This document shows, one piece after another, positions 1-8,027 of a stretch of DNA of 61,303 bases (the first letter of the stretch is position 1; each line of letters begins with the position of its first letter). Source of the DNA: LMDS01 sp039930465 (GTDB lineage Bacteria > Pseudomonadota > Gammaproteobacteria > Burkholderiales > Burkholderiaceae_C); NCBI GenBank assembly GCA_039930465.1, contig JBDTTU010000014.1, positions 1-61,303 of the forward strand, written 5' to 3'. The notes under the pieces were generated by a model, which did not search any database, was not told the DNA's origin, and saw only the letters and a program-made list of their open reading frames with translations. The position numbers and the translations under genes are program-made.

Positions 1-253
1 GCACCGTGTTGAGCACGATGGCGGTGGTGGTCGGGCCGCAGAAGGCGCCGTTCGACTGAGCCTCGAACTGGTTCGCGAGTGCCGGGAAATCGACCTTTGC
101 ACCCGAGCGTGCCAGCCGTGCCAGGCCCTCTTCGGAGCTGAAGGGCACGAGCGTTTGTGCAGTCGCGGCCGGGGCTTCGTTGCGTGCGAGCGCTGCGGGC
201 ACAAACGACGCTGCCATGCAGCAGGCTAGAACAAGGCGAGCGAGCAGGCGCAT
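1..253 (-). CDS. Phytochelatin synthase-like protein, N-terminal part (runs off the window)
   Basis: Only the first 84 codons lie in the window. The protein opens with a Sec-type signal peptide (residues 1 to about 23, hydrophobic core followed by AALA), so the enzyme is probably periplasmic. Residues 62-84 carry QSNGAFCGPTTAAIVLN, which matches the active-site region of the phytochelatin synthase family (papain-like), with Cys72 as the expected nucleophile. In that family the enzyme acts on glutathione, either cleaving off glycine or polymerising gamma-Glu-Cys units for metal binding; bacterial half-length members mostly show the peptidase activity. A GAGGAG ribosome site sits just before the ATG, and the gene follows moaA by 16 bases. 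The His and Asp of the triad are outside the window, so activity cannot be judged. Confidence 0.8.
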   Translation of the reverse strand, partial: MRLLARLVLACCMAASFVPAALARNEAPAATAQTLVPFSSEEGLARLARSGAKVDFPALANQFEAQSNGAFCGPTTTAIVLNTV

Positions 254-269
254 CAAGAACTCCTCGAAC

Positions 270-1397
270 TCAGCCGCCGATGTAGTGCATCTCGACCCGG
301 CGTTCGCGCGGCTCGGCGCCGGCAACAGCGTCGGCGCCAGCCGCAGTGCGCAACTCCGAATAACGGTCGTCGCGGGCCTGCCAGATCAACCCGATCGCGC
401 CGGCGATCTGCGCATCGCTGTAAGCGCCGCGCAGCAACGCGCGCAGGTCGTGGCCGTGGCTCGCGAACAGGCACAGGAAGAGTTTGCCCTCGGTCGACAG
501 CCGGGCGCGATTGCAGTCGTGGCAAAACGCCTGCGTCACGCTCGAGATCACGCCGACTTCGCCGCTGCCGTCGCGGTAGCGCCAGCGCTCGGCGGTTTCG
601 CCGCTCACGTTTGCGCCGATCGCCTCGAGCGGGAATTCTGCGGCGATGCGCGCTATCACGTCGGCCGAAGGCAGCACCTCGTCCATGCGCCAGCCGTTGG
701 TGGCGCCGACGTCCATGTACTCGATGAAGCGCAGCACGATCGGCGTGCCCTTGAAGTGGCGCGCCATCGGCAGGATCTGCGAGTCGTTGGTGCCGCGCTT
801 GACGACCATGTTGACCTTGATCGGGCCCAAGCCGGCCTTTTGCGCCGCTTCGATGCCTTCGAGCACTTCGTGCACGGGAAAGTCGGCGTCGTTCATGCGG
901 CGGAAGATCGTGTCGTCGAGTGAGTCCAGGCTGACCGTCACGCGCTGCAGCCCGGCGTCCTTCAGCGCCTGTGCCTTGCGCGCCAGCACCGAGCCGTTGG
1001 TGGTGAGCGTCAGGTCGAGCGGCTCACCTTCGGGCGTGCGCAGCTCGCTCAGCATCGCGATCAGCACTTCGAGGTTCTTGCGCAGCAAGGGCTCGCCACC
1101 CGTCAGGCGAATCTTGCGCACGCCGTGCGCGACGAACAGCCTCGCCGTGCGCGTGATCTCTTCGAAGCTCAGCAGCGAAGCGTGCGGCAGGAAGTTGTAG
1201 TGTTTGTCGAACACTTCCTTCGGCATGCAGTAGCTGCAGCGGAAGTTGCAGCGGTCGGTGACCGAGATGCGCAGGTCGCGCAACGGCCGGCCGAGTGTGT
1301 CGCCGAGCAGGCCTGTTGGCACGGTGTCGAGCTTCGGAATGCGCGGCAGGCTGGCGGCGTAGCGCAGGTCGGCAACAGGAATGACGCGGTCTGTCAT
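270..1397 (-). CDS. moaA: GTP 3',8-cyclase MoaA (molybdenum cofactor step 1)
   Basis: This is a radical SAM enzyme of 375 residues that turns GTP into the cyclic intermediate later converted to cyclic pyranopterin monophosphate. The N-terminal cluster motif CNFRCSYC is visible (Cys50, Cys54, Cys57), followed by TGGEPLL. The second, GTP-side cluster is supported by FCHDCNR and a further Cys about 14 residues on. The protein ends in GG, as MoaA proteins do. I chose the ATG giving MTDRVIPVADL, because the nine codons upstream look like leader sequence. moaD, moaE, moeA and mobB lie 12 kb away on the other strand; moaC is not in the window. The phytochelatin-synthase-like gene is directly downstream. 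Confidence 0.96.
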   Translation of the reverse strand: MTDRVIPVADLRYAASLPRIPKLDTVPTGLLGDTLGRPLRDLRISVTDRCNFRCSYCMPKEVFDKHYNFLPHASLLSFEEITRTARLFVAHGVRKIRLTGGEPLLRKNLEVLIAMLSELRTPEGEPLDLTLTTNGSVLARKAQALKDAGLQRVTVSLDSLDDTIFRRMNDADFPVHEVLEGIEAAQKAGLGPIKVNMVVKRGTNDSQILPMARHFKGTPIVLRFIEYMDVGATNGWRMDEVLPSADVIARIAAEFPLEAIGANVSGETAERWRYRDGSGEVGVISSVTQAFCHDCNRARLSTEGKLFLCLFASHGHDLRALLRGAYSDAQIAGAIGLIWQARDDRYSELRTAAGADAVAGAEPRERRVEMHYIGG

Positions 1398-1453
1398 GGG
1401 CGGATTGTGCCTGCGGCGGAACAACCCGGCCGGCTGCGCGGCCGGTTCGCCGG

Positions 1454-2113
1454 TCAGTGGCTCACGAGCACCGGGGTGGCCGGTGTGGCCACGCCGGTTT
1501 CAGGCGTGGTTGCGGCGAGCGACTGCTCAGCACGGCGTGCCCCGGTGAAGCGCTTGGCCCAATAGGCGAAGCGCATGTCTTCCACCCGCACCTCGCCGCC
1601 AGGGCGTGGCGAGTGAATGAACTTGCCCTCGCCGACGTAGATTCCCACGTGTGAGAAGGTGCGCTTCAAGGTGTTGAAGAACACCAGGTCGCCTGGTTTG
1701 AGTTCTTCTCGCTTGACCTTGATCAAACCTGGTGCGGCGGCTTGCGCGTCGACGCGGCGCGGCAGCACCAGACCGACGCTCATCTCGAAAACATGCCGCG
1801 TGAAGCCGCTGCAGTCGAATCCGCGTTCGGCCGAACTGCCACCGCGGCGATACGGCACGCCGAGAAAGTTCATGGCGGTGAGCACCATGTCGGAGGCTTT
1901 GTCGCGGATACGGCTGACGAGCGGGCTCTCGGGCTTGGGCGCCGGTGCCTCGTTGGAAACCGGTGCGTTGAGCAAGCCGTTTTCGATCAGGTAGCGGCTC
2001 ACGCCGTCTGTCGGCTCAGGGCTTGCCAATGCCGAAGTGGCCAACAGCACGAACACGCCCAGGCACAGGCTGCGTCGGGCGATGGCGGCGAGGGCAGGCC
2101 TGAAATGGAGCAT
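1454..2113 (-). CDS. Secreted NlpC/P60 (C40) cell-wall hydrolase
   Basis: A 219-residue exported protein. Residues 1-30 form a signal peptide ending in SALA. After a low-complexity linker rich in Pro and Ala (about 50-65), the C40 peptidase domain begins near residue 70. FDCSGF holds the likely catalytic Cys101, SHVGIYVG the His, and FIHSPRPGG a third conserved His region. Family members cut stem peptides of peptidoglycan, usually between gamma-D-Glu and the diamino acid. The ATG at 2113 was chosen because it gives a clean signal peptide; a longer frame adds 17 residues. It is divergent from the propionyl-CoA synthetase gene across a 223-base gap. The exact substrate is unknown. Confidence 0.9.
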   Translation of the reverse strand: MLHFRPALAAIARRSLCLGVFVLLATSALASPEPTDGVSRYLIENGLLNAPVSNEAPAPKPESPLVSRIRDKASDMVLTAMNFLGVPYRRGGSSAERGFDCSGFTRHVFEMSVGLVLPRRVDAQAAAPGLIKVKREELKPGDLVFFNTLKRTFSHVGIYVGEGKFIHSPRPGGEVRVEDMRFAYWAKRFTGARRAEQSLAATTPETGVATPATPVLVSH

Positions 2114-2166
2114 CGGGCGCAGGATACGTGAACCAGCGAACGGCGTCAAACCAGGAAACCTCATAG

Positions 2167-2195
2167 TTGACAGGCACTTGGCGCCGACATTTCAT
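2167..2195 (+). promoter_or_regulatory. Candidate sigma-70 promoter for prpE
   Basis: A perfect TTGACA (2167-2172) is followed by a 17-base spacer and TTTCAT (4 of 6 matches to TATAAT). It would give a leader of about 135 bases before the prpE start. The -35 match is strong and the -10 only fair. Confidence 0.45.
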
Positions 2196-2205
2196 GTTGT
2201 GACCA

Positions 2206-2232
2206 GGCCATGTGAGCGCGGGTTACATGGCC
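2206..2232 (+). other. 5' leader hairpin ahead of prpE
   Basis: GGCCATGT (2206-2213) and ACATGGCC (2225-2232) are perfectly complementary over 8 bp with an 11-base loop. The hairpin lies at the start of the predicted prpE leader. There is no T tract, so it is not an ordinary terminator. Its function is unknown. Confidence 0.45.
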
Positions 2233-2336
2233 TTCGGGGCCCGCCCGAGATCTGTTCGAGCCCTGTTGGGTGCAAGCTGCGAGACAGATTGCCACCTTAC
2301 GCTCGCGCCCGCACCATAACGAGACAAGCCGCCACC

Positions 2337-4250
2337 ATGACTGCCACTACAACGCCCCGCTATACCGAGTTTCACCGCAGGTCATTGGCCGACCGCGACG
2401 GGTTCTGGTCCGAGCAAGCCGCGCTGATCGACTGGCACACGCCCTTCACCCAGGTTTGCGACACCGGCCGCCCGCCGTTCGCCAACTGGTTCGTCGGTGG
2501 CAAGACCAACCTGTGCCACAACGCCGTCGACCGCCACCTGAAAGACCGGGGCGACCAAAACGCGCTGGTCTATGTGTCGACCGAAACCAATGAAGAGCGT
2601 GCGTACAGCTTCCGCGAACTGCACGTCGAAGTGCAGTGCATGGCGGCCATCCTGCTGTCGCTGGGCGTGAAGCAAGGCGATCGGGTCTTGATCTACATGC
2701 CTATGATTCCGCAGGCCGCCTTTGCGATGCTGGCGTGTGCGCGCATCGGTGCGATCCACTGCGTGGTGTTCGGTGGCTTCGCCAGCGGCAGCCTGGCGAG
2801 CCGCATCGACGACGCCGAACCCACGCTGATCGTCAGCGCCGACGCCGGCAGCCGCTCGGGCAAGATCGTGCCCTACAAACATCTGCTCGACGAGGCGATC
2901 AGCCTCGCGGCGCACAAGCCGGCCCGGGTATTGATGGTCGACCGCGGCTTGGCGCCGATGGCCCTGGCCGCCGAACTTGATGAGAGTTATGCCAATCTGC
3001 GCGAGCAGCACCTCGGACGGGTCGTGCCCTGCGCCTGGCTCGCCTCCGATCACCCGAGCTACACGCTCTACACCAGCGGCACGACCGGCAAGCCCAAGGG
3101 CGTGCAGCGCGACACCGGCGGCTACGCGGTGGCGCTGGCCGCGAGCATGAAATACATCTTCTGCGGCGAGCCGGGCGAAACCTATTTCTCCACCAGCGAC
3201 ATCGGATGGGTCGTGGGCCACAGCTACATCGTCTACGGCCCGCTGATCCACGGCATGGCGACGATCCTGTACGAAGGCCTGCCGACCCGGCCCGACGCGG
3301 GCGTCTGGTGGCAGTTGGTCGAGAAGTACAAGGTGAGCGTGATGTTCAGCGCGCCGACCGCGGTGCGGGTGCTGAAAAGGCACGACGAGAAGTTCCTGCA
3401 CCAGTACGACCTGAGCTCGCTGCGTGCGCTGTTCCTCGCTGGCGAGCCGCTCGACGAGCCGACCGCGCAATGGATCTCCGGTGCCTTGGGCAAGCCCGTG
3501 ATCGACAACTACTGGCAGACCGAATCGGGCTGGCCGATTCTGACCATCGCCAACGGCGTCGAGAAGAAGCCGAGCAAGTTCGGCAGCCCCGGCGTGGCGA
3601 TGTACGGCTTCGACGTGAAGCTGATCGACGAGGCGAGCGGGCGGGAAGTCACCGAACCGAACCAGAAGGGTGTGCTGGCCATCGAGGGCCCGCTGCCGCC
3701 CGGCTGCATGCAGACGGTGTGGCGCGACGACGCACGCTTCGTGAAGACCTACTGGAGCGACTTCGCCGGCACGCAGCGCTACAACACCTTCGACTGGGCG
3801 CTGCGCGACGCCGAGGGTTACTACTTCATCCTCGGCCGCACCGACGATGTGATCAACGTTGCCGGCCACCGCTTGGGCACGCGCGAGATCGAAGAGAGCA
3901 TCTCCAGCCACGCCGCTGTGGCCGAAGTGGCCGTGGTCGGCGTGGCCGATGCGCTGAAGGGCCAGGTCGCGATGGCGTTCGTGGTGTTGAAGGACTCGTC
4001 GCTCGGCGCCGAACCCACGGCTCGGCTTCGGCTCGAAGGCGAAATCATGAAAACCGTGGACCAGCAGCTTGGCGCACTCGCGCGGCCTGCGCGAGTGCTC
4101 TTCGTGACCCTGCTGCCGAAGACCCGCTCGGGGAAGATGCTGCGCCGTGCGATCCAGGCCGTGTGCGAGCGGCGCGACCCGGGCGACCTGACGACCATGG
4201 ACGACCCGGCCGCGCTGCAACAGATCGCCGACCTCATCGGGCCGCCCTGA
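2337..4250 (+). CDS. prpE: Propionyl-CoA synthetase (propionate-CoA ligase)
   Basis: An acyl-adenylate-forming ligase of 637 residues that activates propionate (or a similar short acid) with ATP and CoA. The AMP-binding loop TSGTTGKPKGVQRDTGG is present; the RDTGG extension is typical of PrpE rather than acetyl-CoA synthetase. GRTDDVINVAGHRLGT marks the hinge between domains, and KTRSGKMLRR near the C terminus holds the catalytic Lys that is acetylated in this family. I took the ATG giving MTATTTPRYTEFHRRS, although the frame is open upstream. The methylcitrate genes prpB, prpC and prpD are not nearby, so it may serve general short-chain acid activation. A serine hydrolase gene follows after 37 bases. 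Confidence 0.93.
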   Translation: MTATTTPRYTEFHRRSLADRDGFWSEQAALIDWHTPFTQVCDTGRPPFANWFVGGKTNLCHNAVDRHLKDRGDQNALVYVSTETNEERAYSFRELHVEVQCMAAILLSLGVKQGDRVLIYMPMIPQAAFAMLACARIGAIHCVVFGGFASGSLASRIDDAEPTLIVSADAGSRSGKIVPYKHLLDEAISLAAHKPARVLMVDRGLAPMALAAELDESYANLREQHLGRVVPCAWLASDHPSYTLYTSGTTGKPKGVQRDTGGYAVALAASMKYIFCGEPGETYFSTSDIGWVVGHSYIVYGPLIHGMATILYEGLPTRPDAGVWWQLVEKYKVSVMFSAPTAVRVLKRHDEKFLHQYDLSSLRALFLAGEPLDEPTAQWISGALGKPVIDNYWQTESGWPILTIANGVEKKPSKFGSPGVAMYGFDVKLIDEASGREVTEPNQKGVLAIEGPLPPGCMQTVWRDDARFVKTYWSDFAGTQRYNTFDWALRDAEGYYFILGRTDDVINVAGHRLGTREIEESISSHAAVAEVAVVGVADALKGQVAMAFVVLKDSSLGAEPTARLRLEGEIMKTVDQQLGALARPARVLFVTLLPKTRSGKMLRRAIQAVCERRDPGDLTTMDDPAALQQIADLIGPP

Positions 4251-4287
4251 ACCGCGCTGCGTGCGGCTGCCCCAGAATGCGGGCACC

Positions 4288-5559
4288 ATGCCCGATTCCG
4301 CCGCGACCGCACCCACTCTCGTTGAACACCTGAACGCCGCCGCCAGCGACCCGAACCTGCTGGGCTGGATGCAGGGCGCGCCGCCACCGCCCGAACTGCA
4401 GGTGCGCTTCGACGACGGTGGCATGTACAGCTTCCCGAAGCTGCGCTGGGCCTACTCGAACATCCGGCGGCTGGTGCCCACGACCAGTGTGTCGCGTGGC
4501 GATGGCCCGGTGAGCGCGTTGCCACGCGCAGAACGCGACGACATCGACGCGGTGATGTTCACGCCGATCGGCCGGACTGAGGCGATGAGCTGGGCGCAGT
4601 CGCTCGACGCCAATTACACCGACGGCATCGTGGTGCTGCACCGCGGCCGCATCGTGCACGAGCGCTACTTCGGCGCTTTGGCTTCGCACCGGCCGCACAT
4701 CGCCTGGTCGGTGACGAAATCTCTGTTCGGCACCATCGCCGCGTCGCTGGTCGCCGAAGGGCGGCTCGATCCTCAAGCGCCGGTCAGCGACCACCTGCCC
4801 GAGCTGGCCGGCAGCGGCCTCGGCAACGCGCGGCTGCGCGAGGTGCTCGACATGACGAGCAGCATCCACTACTCAGAGGACTACACCAACCCCGATGCAC
4901 AGATCTGGCAGCATGGCCGGGCCGGTGGCGTTCTTTCAAGGCCGGCCGACTACGCCGGCCCGCAAAGTTTCTACGAGTACCTGGGCACCTTGCGCCAGGC
5001 CGGGCCGCACGGCCAAGCGTTTGCGTACAAGACCGTCAACACCGATGTGCTGGGCTGGATCCTGCGCCGCGTGACCGGCGTGCCGCTGGGGGAATTGCTG
5101 CGGCAGAGGTTCTGGTCGCAGATTGGTGCCGAGCAAGACGCTGAACTGATGGTCGACAGCACCGGCACCGAGTTCGCCGGCGCTGGCCTGAACTGCTGCC
5201 TGCGCGACTTGGCGCGCTTCGGCGAGCTGATGCGCAACGACGGAGTGGTCAACGGCAGGCGGCTCGTGCCGGCAGCGGCGGGCGCCGACATTCGCGGCGG
5301 CGCCGACCCGGCGCACTTCGCACAGGCAGGCTACGTCACCTTGCCGGGCTGGAGCTACCGCAACATGTGGTGGGTCTCGCACAACGAACACGGTGCGTAC
5401 TGCGCGCGCGGCATTCACGGCCAGGGCGTCTACATCGACCCGAGCGCAGAGATGGTGATCGCGCGCTTCGCTTCGCACCACATCGCCGGCAACATGGGCA
5501 TCGACCCGACGACGCTGCCCGCGTATCACGCGCTCGCGAAGCACCTGATGGCAGGCTGA
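4288..5559 (+). CDS. Serine hydrolase of the beta-lactamase / 6-aminohexanoate-dimer hydrolase type
   Basis: A 423-residue protein of the class C beta-lactamase fold. SVTK (Ser141, Lys144) is the SxxK nucleophile motif, and the Tyr-containing motif AYKTVN is at about residue 250. The stretch LHRGRIVHERYFG before the nucleophile and CLRDLARFGELM further on resemble NylB-type hydrolases and EstB-like esterases. No signal peptide is visible, so it is probably cytoplasmic, which argues against antibiotic resistance. The ATG was preferred over a GTG nine codons upstream. The natural substrate cannot be read from the sequence; amides or esters are both possible. Confidence 0.85.
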   Translation: MPDSAATAPTLVEHLNAAASDPNLLGWMQGAPPPPELQVRFDDGGMYSFPKLRWAYSNIRRLVPTTSVSRGDGPVSALPRAERDDIDAVMFTPIGRTEAMSWAQSLDANYTDGIVVLHRGRIVHERYFGALASHRPHIAWSVTKSLFGTIAASLVAEGRLDPQAPVSDHLPELAGSGLGNARLREVLDMTSSIHYSEDYTNPDAQIWQHGRAGGVLSRPADYAGPQSFYEYLGTLRQAGPHGQAFAYKTVNTDVLGWILRRVTGVPLGELLRQRFWSQIGAEQDAELMVDSTGTEFAGAGLNCCLRDLARFGELMRNDGVVNGRRLVPAAAGADIRGGADPAHFAQAGYVTLPGWSYRNMWWVSHNEHGAYCARGIHGQGVYIDPSAEMVIARFASHHIAGNMGIDPTTLPAYHALAKHLMAG

Positions 5560-5567
5560 CGACGCAC

Positions 5568-5591
5568 GCGGTGGCGGTCGACCGCCACCGC
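5568..5591. terminator. Perfect 24-bp palindrome between convergent genes
   Basis: GCGGTGGCGGTC (5568-5579) is followed immediately by its exact complement (5580-5591). It sits between the stop of the serine hydrolase (5559) and the stop of the PhoH gene (5602), the right place for a two-way terminator. There is no T run on either side, so it may be Rho-assisted or an RNA-end stabiliser. Confidence 0.5.
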
Positions 5592-5601
5592 TCGCAGCTT
5601 G

Positions 5602-7266
5602 CTACAGCACTTCAGACGCGAAGTCGGCCAGCCGCGAACGCTCGCCGCGTGCCAGCGTCACGTGGCCGGAATGTGGCCAGCCCTTGAAGCGGTCGACAGC
5701 GAAGGTGAGGCCCGAACTGCCCTCGGTGAGATACGGCGTGTCGATCTGCGCCAGGTTGCCCAGACACACGATCTTCGTGCCCGGCCCAGCGCGCGTGATC
5801 AGCGTCTTCATCTGCTTGGGCGTGAGGTTCTGGGCCTCGTCGATGATGACGAACTTGTTCAGGAACGTGCGACCGCGCATGAAGTTCAGGCTCTTGATCT
5901 TGATCTTGCTGCGCACCAGGTCGTTGGTGGCGGCGCGGCCCCATTCGCCCGCCGCGCCGTCGGTCTTGGACAGCACCTCGAGGTTGTCGTCGAGCGCGCC
6001 CATCCAGGGGCTCATCTTTTCTTCTTCGGTGCCCGGCAGGAAGCCGATGTCTTCGCCGACCGGCACGGTCACGCGGGTGACGATGATTTCTGTGTAGCGG
6101 CGGTCGTCCATCACCTGGCTCAGGCCGGCGGCCAGCGTCATCAGCGTCTTGCCGGTGCCGGCTGTGCCCGTCAGCGTGATGAAATCGCAGTCCGGGTCCA
6201 TCAGCAGGTTGAGCGCGAAGTTCTGCTCGCGGTTGCGCGCCGTCACGCCCCACACGGCGTTCTTCTGGTGCGTGTATTCCTTCAGCGTGCGCAGCACCGC
6301 GGTCTTGCCGGTGATCTCGACGACCTTGGCGTAGAGCGGCGCGGCGCCCGGCGCTTCGAGAAAGACGAACTGGTTGATCAGCAGCACCGAGACCATCGGG
6401 CCGCTGATGCGGTAGTAGGTCAGCCCGGCCTGCTGCCAGCTTTCCATCGTCTTGCCGTGCTTGTCCCAGAAGTCGGCGGGCAGCGGCAGCACGCCGGTGT
6501 ACAGCAGGTCGCCGTCTTCCAGCGTCATGTCGTTCAGGTAGTCCTCGGCCGGCAGGCCGAGGGCACGCGCCTTGATGCGCATGTTGATGTCTTTCGACAC
6601 CAGCACCACGTCGCGCCCCGGCTGCTGCTCGCGCAGCGCCTGCACCACGCCGAGGATCTGGTTGTCGGCCTTGCCTTGCGGCAGGCCGGCCGGCAGCGTG
6701 ACATTGATGAGGTTGGTCTGGAAGAACAGCTTGCCCCCGGCTTCGCGGTGCCCCGTGCGGGCCAGCGACAGGCCTTCGGACATGCCCGAAGCGTCACGGC
6801 TCGGCATGCTGGCGGCCAGCGCGTCGAGCTCGCGGCTCACCTGGCGGGCATTGCGCGAAACCTCGGTCATGCCCCGCTTGTGGCCGTCGAGTTCCTCGAG
6901 CGTGATCATCGGCAGGTAGATGTCGTGTTCCTCGAAGCGGAACAGCGAGGTCGGGTCGTGCATCAGCACGTTGGTGTCGAGCACAAACAGGCTCGCCGGG
7001 CCGGTGCCACGCGGCTTGCGGGCGCGGGTCTGTGGCACCGGGCGGCGCACGACGGGGGCGATCACCGGGGCGACGGGGGCAGGTTTGGCTGCGACGGCCT
7101 GCTGCATGCCGCTGCCGTCGAACAAATCGAGTACCGCGGGCGAGGTCGGCTCGGCGGCGGCTCGTGTCTTCTGGGGGCGCTTGCCCGGTTGGGGGGCCGA
7201 CTGCGAGTCGAAGTCGGCGGCGGTCAGCAAAGAGGCTCGTTTGGCAGGCGGCTTGGGCAGTGGCAT
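5602..7266 (-). CDS. PIN domain-PhoH ATPase fusion protein
   Basis: A 554-residue protein of the PhoH2/YlaK type. After a basic, proline-rich N terminus (1 to about 90) comes a PIN ribonuclease domain starting with FVLDTNVLMHDP, whose Asp residues would bind metal, and continuing through LPMITLEELDGHKRG. The C-terminal half is a PhoH ATPase with Walker A TGTAGTGKTLM and Walker B FVIIDEAQNL. Family members with this layout have been reported to unwind and cleave RNA. The ATG giving MPLPKPPAKR was chosen over one 13 codons upstream that would run into the terminator hairpin. It is read in the same direction as bcp but separated from it by terminators. Confidence 0.92.
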   Translation of the reverse strand: MPLPKPPAKRASLLTAADFDSQSAPQPGKRPQKTRAAAEPTSPAVLDLFDGSGMQQAVAAKPAPVAPVIAPVVRRPVPQTRARKPRGTGPASLFVLDTNVLMHDPTSLFRFEEHDIYLPMITLEELDGHKRGMTEVSRNARQVSRELDALAASMPSRDASGMSEGLSLARTGHREAGGKLFFQTNLINVTLPAGLPQGKADNQILGVVQALREQQPGRDVVLVSKDINMRIKARALGLPAEDYLNDMTLEDGDLLYTGVLPLPADFWDKHGKTMESWQQAGLTYYRISGPMVSVLLINQFVFLEAPGAAPLYAKVVEITGKTAVLRTLKEYTHQKNAVWGVTARNREQNFALNLLMDPDCDFITLTGTAGTGKTLMTLAAGLSQVMDDRRYTEIIVTRVTVPVGEDIGFLPGTEEEKMSPWMGALDDNLEVLSKTDGAAGEWGRAATNDLVRSKIKIKSLNFMRGRTFLNKFVIIDEAQNLTPKQMKTLITRAGPGTKIVCLGNLAQIDTPYLTEGSSGLTFAVDRFKGWPHSGHVTLARGERSRLADFASEVL

Positions 7267-7292
7267 GGAGGTTTCTTGGGAGGCTGAGAAAC

Positions 7293-7320
7293 AAAAAAGC
7301 CGCACAGACGGCTGTGCGGC
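7293..7320 (-). terminator. Intrinsic terminator upstream of phoH
   Basis: On the minus strand a 9-bp perfect stem (GCCGCACAG / CTGTGCGGC, 7299-7320) with a 4-base loop is followed by six T residues (7298-7293). It lies only 27 bases before the PhoH start codon, so it could stop readthrough from bcp or act as an attenuator for phoH. Confidence 0.75.
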
Positions 7321-7365
7321 TTGGTTCGGGTAATGCTTGCGTCGCGGTTCGCTGGCATGAAAAGA

Positions 7366-7374
7366 TTATGCACA
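7366..7374 (+). promoter_or_regulatory. Single DnaA-box-like site
   Basis: TTATGCACA fits the DnaA box consensus TTATNCACA exactly. It stands in the gap between bcp and phoH. One box alone is weak evidence for binding. Confidence 0.3.
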
Positions 7375-7419
7375 AGTTGCGTGACCATTCGGCCTTCAGA
7401 AGAAACCGACCGCAACAAC

Positions 7420-7444
7420 AAAAAAGGCCGGCGTGTAGCCGGCC
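7420..7444 (-). terminator. Intrinsic terminator of bcp
   Basis: On the minus strand the 7-bp stem GGCCGGC / GCCGGCC (7444-7426) with a 5-base loop is followed by six T residues (7425-7420). It starts 22 bases after the bcp stop codon. Confidence 0.8.
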
Positions 7445-7466
7445 TCCTCTTCGCGCGCCAGGCGCT

Positions 7467-7943
7467 TCAGCCGGTCTTCTTGATCGCCTTGACGGCTTTC
7501 AGAACCTCTTCGACGTGGCCGGCGACCTTCAGGCCGCGCCACTCACCGACCAGCATGCCGGTGCCGTCGATCAGGAAGGTGCTGCGCTCGATGCCCTTGA
7601 CCTTCTTGCCGTACATGATCTTGTTCTTGACCACGCCAAACATGTGGCAGAGCTTTTCTTCAGTGTCGGCGATCAGCTCGAACGGCAGTTCCAGGTTCTG
7701 CTTGAACTTGTCGTGCGAGGCCATGTTGTCGCGCGACACGCCGAACACCACGGCCCCGGCCTTCACGAATTCCTTGTGGTGGTCGCGAAACTGCATGGCT
7801 TCGGTGGTGCAGCCGGGGGTGTTGTCCTTGGGGTAGAAGTACAGAACGACGATCTTGCCGGCGAATGCCTGAGGCGTGAACTTCACGCCACCAGTTGCAA
7901 GCGCTTCAAATTCCGGGAGAGGTTTATTGAGGGCTGGCGTCAT
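7467..7943 (-). CDS. bcp: Peroxiredoxin Bcp/PrxQ (thioredoxin-dependent thiol peroxidase)
   Basis: A 158-residue cytoplasmic peroxidase that reduces hydrogen peroxide and organic peroxides. YPKDNTPGCTTEA places the peroxidatic Cys at residue 45. The resolving Cys found five residues later in many Bcp proteins is replaced by Met50, so this enzyme would work as a 1-Cys type or form a disulfide with another Cys (one is seen in EEKLCHMF). The ATG at 7943 is preferred over one 16 codons upstream, because a good -10 box lies about 50 bases before it. The gene ends at a strong terminator, so it is probably a single-gene unit. Confidence 0.95.
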   Translation of the reverse strand: MTPALNKPLPEFEALATGGVKFTPQAFAGKIVVLYFYPKDNTPGCTTEAMQFRDHHKEFVKAGAVVFGVSRDNMASHDKFKQNLELPFELIADTEEKLCHMFGVVKNKIMYGKKVKGIERSTFLIDGTGMLVGEWRGLKVAGHVEEVLKAVKAIKKTG

Positions 7944-7991
7944 GGAGTATTCTGTTTGGTTGCTTTGGCACCGGTACGGGCCTAACCGCAA

Positions 7992-7997
7992 ATTATA
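7992..7997 (-). promoter_or_regulatory. -10 box of the bcp promoter
   Basis: The minus strand reads a perfect TATAAT here, about 50 bases before the bcp start codon and outside the neighbouring gene. No good -35 hexamer is seen at 16-18 bases upstream, so an activator may be needed. Confidence 0.5.
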
Positions 7998-8027
7998 AAC
8001 GCTGCGCGTCGCCGGCCGACGCTGGGT

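Noticed and set aside
2037..2336. A 100-residue N-terminal extension of prpE
   Set aside because: It overlaps the divergent NlpC gene, contains the promoter and leader hairpin, and is not part of the PrpE family.
4288..5559. Antibiotic-resistance beta-lactamase
   Set aside because: It has the SxxK fold but no signal peptide and resembles amide/ester hydrolases, so resistance is not supported.
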